From: Trebonia sp963767685
GTDB lineage: Bacteria > Actinomycetota > Actinomycetes > Streptosporangiales > Streptosporangiaceae
Direction: 5' to 3'
Length of the DNA: 64,000 bases
Assembly (NCBI GenBank): GCA_963767685.1
Contig: CAVYEZ010000005.1
Span: forward strand, 1 to 64,000
The notes below the pieces were generated by a model. The model had not been told where the DNA came from and did no database searches. It worked only from the letters and a program-made list of their open reading frames with translations. A program made the translations under genes and the position numbers. Positions 62,830 through 64,000 of this stretch are shown here, piece after piece. How positions within the stretch are numbered: position 1 is the first letter of the stretch; the number at the start of each line of letters is the position of its first letter.

Positions 62830-64000
62830 ATGACGTTCAATCCCCACACGCCCGAGGATCGGGCAAGCATGACCGCGGCGATCGGGGTCGATGCGGTTGA
62901 TGATCTCTTTGCTGCCGTGCCGGAGCGAGTTCGATTTCCCGAATTGCGTCTGCCGCGGATGCTGACCGAGATGGAAGCGGCGTCGCGGTTGAGCGAGCTG
63001 GCCGAACGCAATGTCTATCCCAAGAACGGTGACACCTTTCTCGGGGCCGGCTCCTACCATCATTACGTGCCAGCGACGGTCGGTCAGATCCTGGCCCGGG
63101 GCGAATTCTATACGGCATATACGCCCTATCAACCGGAAGTCTCGCAGGGAACGCTGCAGGTCATCTACGAGTTTCAGACCATGGTCGCCGAGCTGTTTGG
63201 CATGGAGGTGGCGAACGCCTCAATGTATGACGGGGCGACGGCCCTGGCGGAAGGGGCGCTGGTTGGCGTCTCTTCGAGTCGGAAGCGGCACAAGATCATT
63301 GTCGCTGGCACCGTCAATCCATCGTACCGAGAAGTCTTGCGCACGTATTTCTCTGGTTTGTCATTGGAGCTCGTCGAGTTGCCGGTACCGACGCGGAGCT
63401 TCGTCACGAGCGTCGAGGATGTGCTGCCTCAGCTGGGTGACGATCTTGCCTGCGTCGTCGTGCAGTATCCCAACTTTTTCGGCGGGATCGAAGATATTGA
63501 AGCGATCGGCCAGGCGGCGCACGATGCCGGCGGTCTGCTTGTGGTCAGCTGCTATCCAATTCCGCTCGGTCTCTTGCGAGCGCCGGGTGACCTCGGTGCC
63601 GACGTCGTCACCGCTGACGGCCAGGCACTCGGCGTGGCGCAGAGCTATGGCGGTCCCTACGTGGGTCTGCTGGCAACCCGGCAGAAGTTCGTGCGCCAGA
63701 TGCCGGGGAGGTTGGCCGGCGAAACGATTGACACCGACGGCAAGCGCGGATTTGTCCTGGCGCTGCAAACTCGTGAGCAGCACATCCGGCGCGAGAAGGC
63801 GACCAGCAACATTTGTACCAACCAGGGCTTGATGGCGACGGCGGCGACGGTCTATATGGCGTCACTTGGCCCCGAAGGATTCCGCGAAGTCGCGACCCGC
63901 TGTTATCAAAACGCGCATTACCTGGCAGACCAGTTGCAGCGATTGCCCGGCTATCACATGGCGCTCGATGTCCCGTTTTTTCATGAATTTGTGATCGAGC
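62830..64000 (+). CDS. gcvPA: Glycine dehydrogenase (decarboxylating) subunit 1, partial
   Basis: The frame is open from ATG 62830 to the window end (390 codons, no stop). It is the N-terminal half of the two-subunit P-protein, which decarboxylates glycine with PLP. Seen: FLGAGSYHHYVPATVGQIL, EFYTAYTPYQPEVSQGTLQV, EFQTMVAELFGMEVANASMY, DGATALAEGAL, VVVQYPNFFGGIEDIEAI, QSYGGPYVGLLATRQKFVRQ and REKATSNICTNQGL. The PLP Lys is in subunit 2, expected just beyond the window. The gene is 83 bp after gcvH. Confidence 0.96.
   Translation, partial: MTFNPHTPEDRASMTAAIGVDAVDDLFAAVPERVRFPELRLPRMLTEMEAASRLSELAERNVYPKNGDTFLGAGSYHHYVPATVGQILARGEFYTAYTPYQPEVSQGTLQVIYEFQTMVAELFGMEVANASMYDGATALAEGALVGVSSSRKRHKIIVAGTVNPSYREVLRTYFSGLSLELVELPVPTRSFVTSVEDVLPQLGDDLACVVVQYPNFFGGIEDIEAIGQAAHDAGGLLVVSCYPIPLGLLRAPGDLGADVVTADGQALGVAQSYGGPYVGLLATRQKFVRQMPGRLAGETIDTDGKRGFVLALQTREQHIRREKATSNICTNQGLMATAATVYMASLGPEGFREVATRCYQNAHYLADQLQRLPGYHMALDVPFFHEFVIE

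Overview
The window is a GC-rich bacterial chromosome segment. It mixes dense housekeeping operons with one accessory island at about 29.5-41.3 kb. No 16S gene is present. The gene set (F420-type LLM oxidoreductase, PurS/PurQ/small PurL, TenI-ThiS fusion, HD plus LuxR regulator relic, glmS ribozyme, LexA box of the Bacillus/actinobacterial type) suggests a Gram-positive-like or Chloroflexota (Thermomicrobia-like) organism. This assignment is inference.

Layout. 0-3.3 kb: end of a small membrane protein, a heavily broken secA, and an alkyltransferase-like gene. 3.3-6.6 kb: thiamine operon thiD-thiG-thiE-tenI::thiS behind a TPP riboswitch with its own terminator. 6.7-9.6 kb: a small unknown gene, a wrecked HD/LuxR regulator and hydrolase pair, and a glycosyltransferase. 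9.9-16.2 kb: hpf, two tRNAs, and the replication/repair run pcrA-dgt-dnaG. 16.4-20.4 kb: tRNA(CAU), tilS, hpt, ftsH. 20.4-28.6 kb: two tRNAs, assorted enzymes, then TPR protein-trm112-ruvB-queA-HD-cyclophilin, with a perfect SOS box before ruvB. 28.7-29.5 kb: RNA cluster tRNA-Thr, tRNA-Leu, rnpB, tRNA-His.

The island holds palindromic repeats, a RepA-like ATPase, an IS630 element inserted in the centre of one palindrome, a type ISP-like restriction-modification enzyme, a GT-C glycosyltransferase, a MITE-like element, a Nif11-type RiPP precursor with a YcaO gene, and a decayed tyrosine integrase next to tRNA-Gln.

41.5-64 kb returns to core genes: folD; an XRE regulator with a probable operator; dnaE convergent with the operon glmS-tatD-rdgB-Mur ligase-polX, which is led by a glmS ribozyme; then purB-purC-purS-purQ-purL-purF and gcvT-gcvH-gcvPA. 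The last two groups pair glycine-derived one-carbon supply with purine synthesis.

Quality warning: many essential genes (secA, dnaG, pcrA, dnaE, purB, purC, purL) carry frameshifts, several of them single extra bases in homopolymers, and ruvB contains two compensating indels. Most of these are probably sequence errors, so spans given here run across the lesions. In the island, real decay and sequence error cannot be separated.
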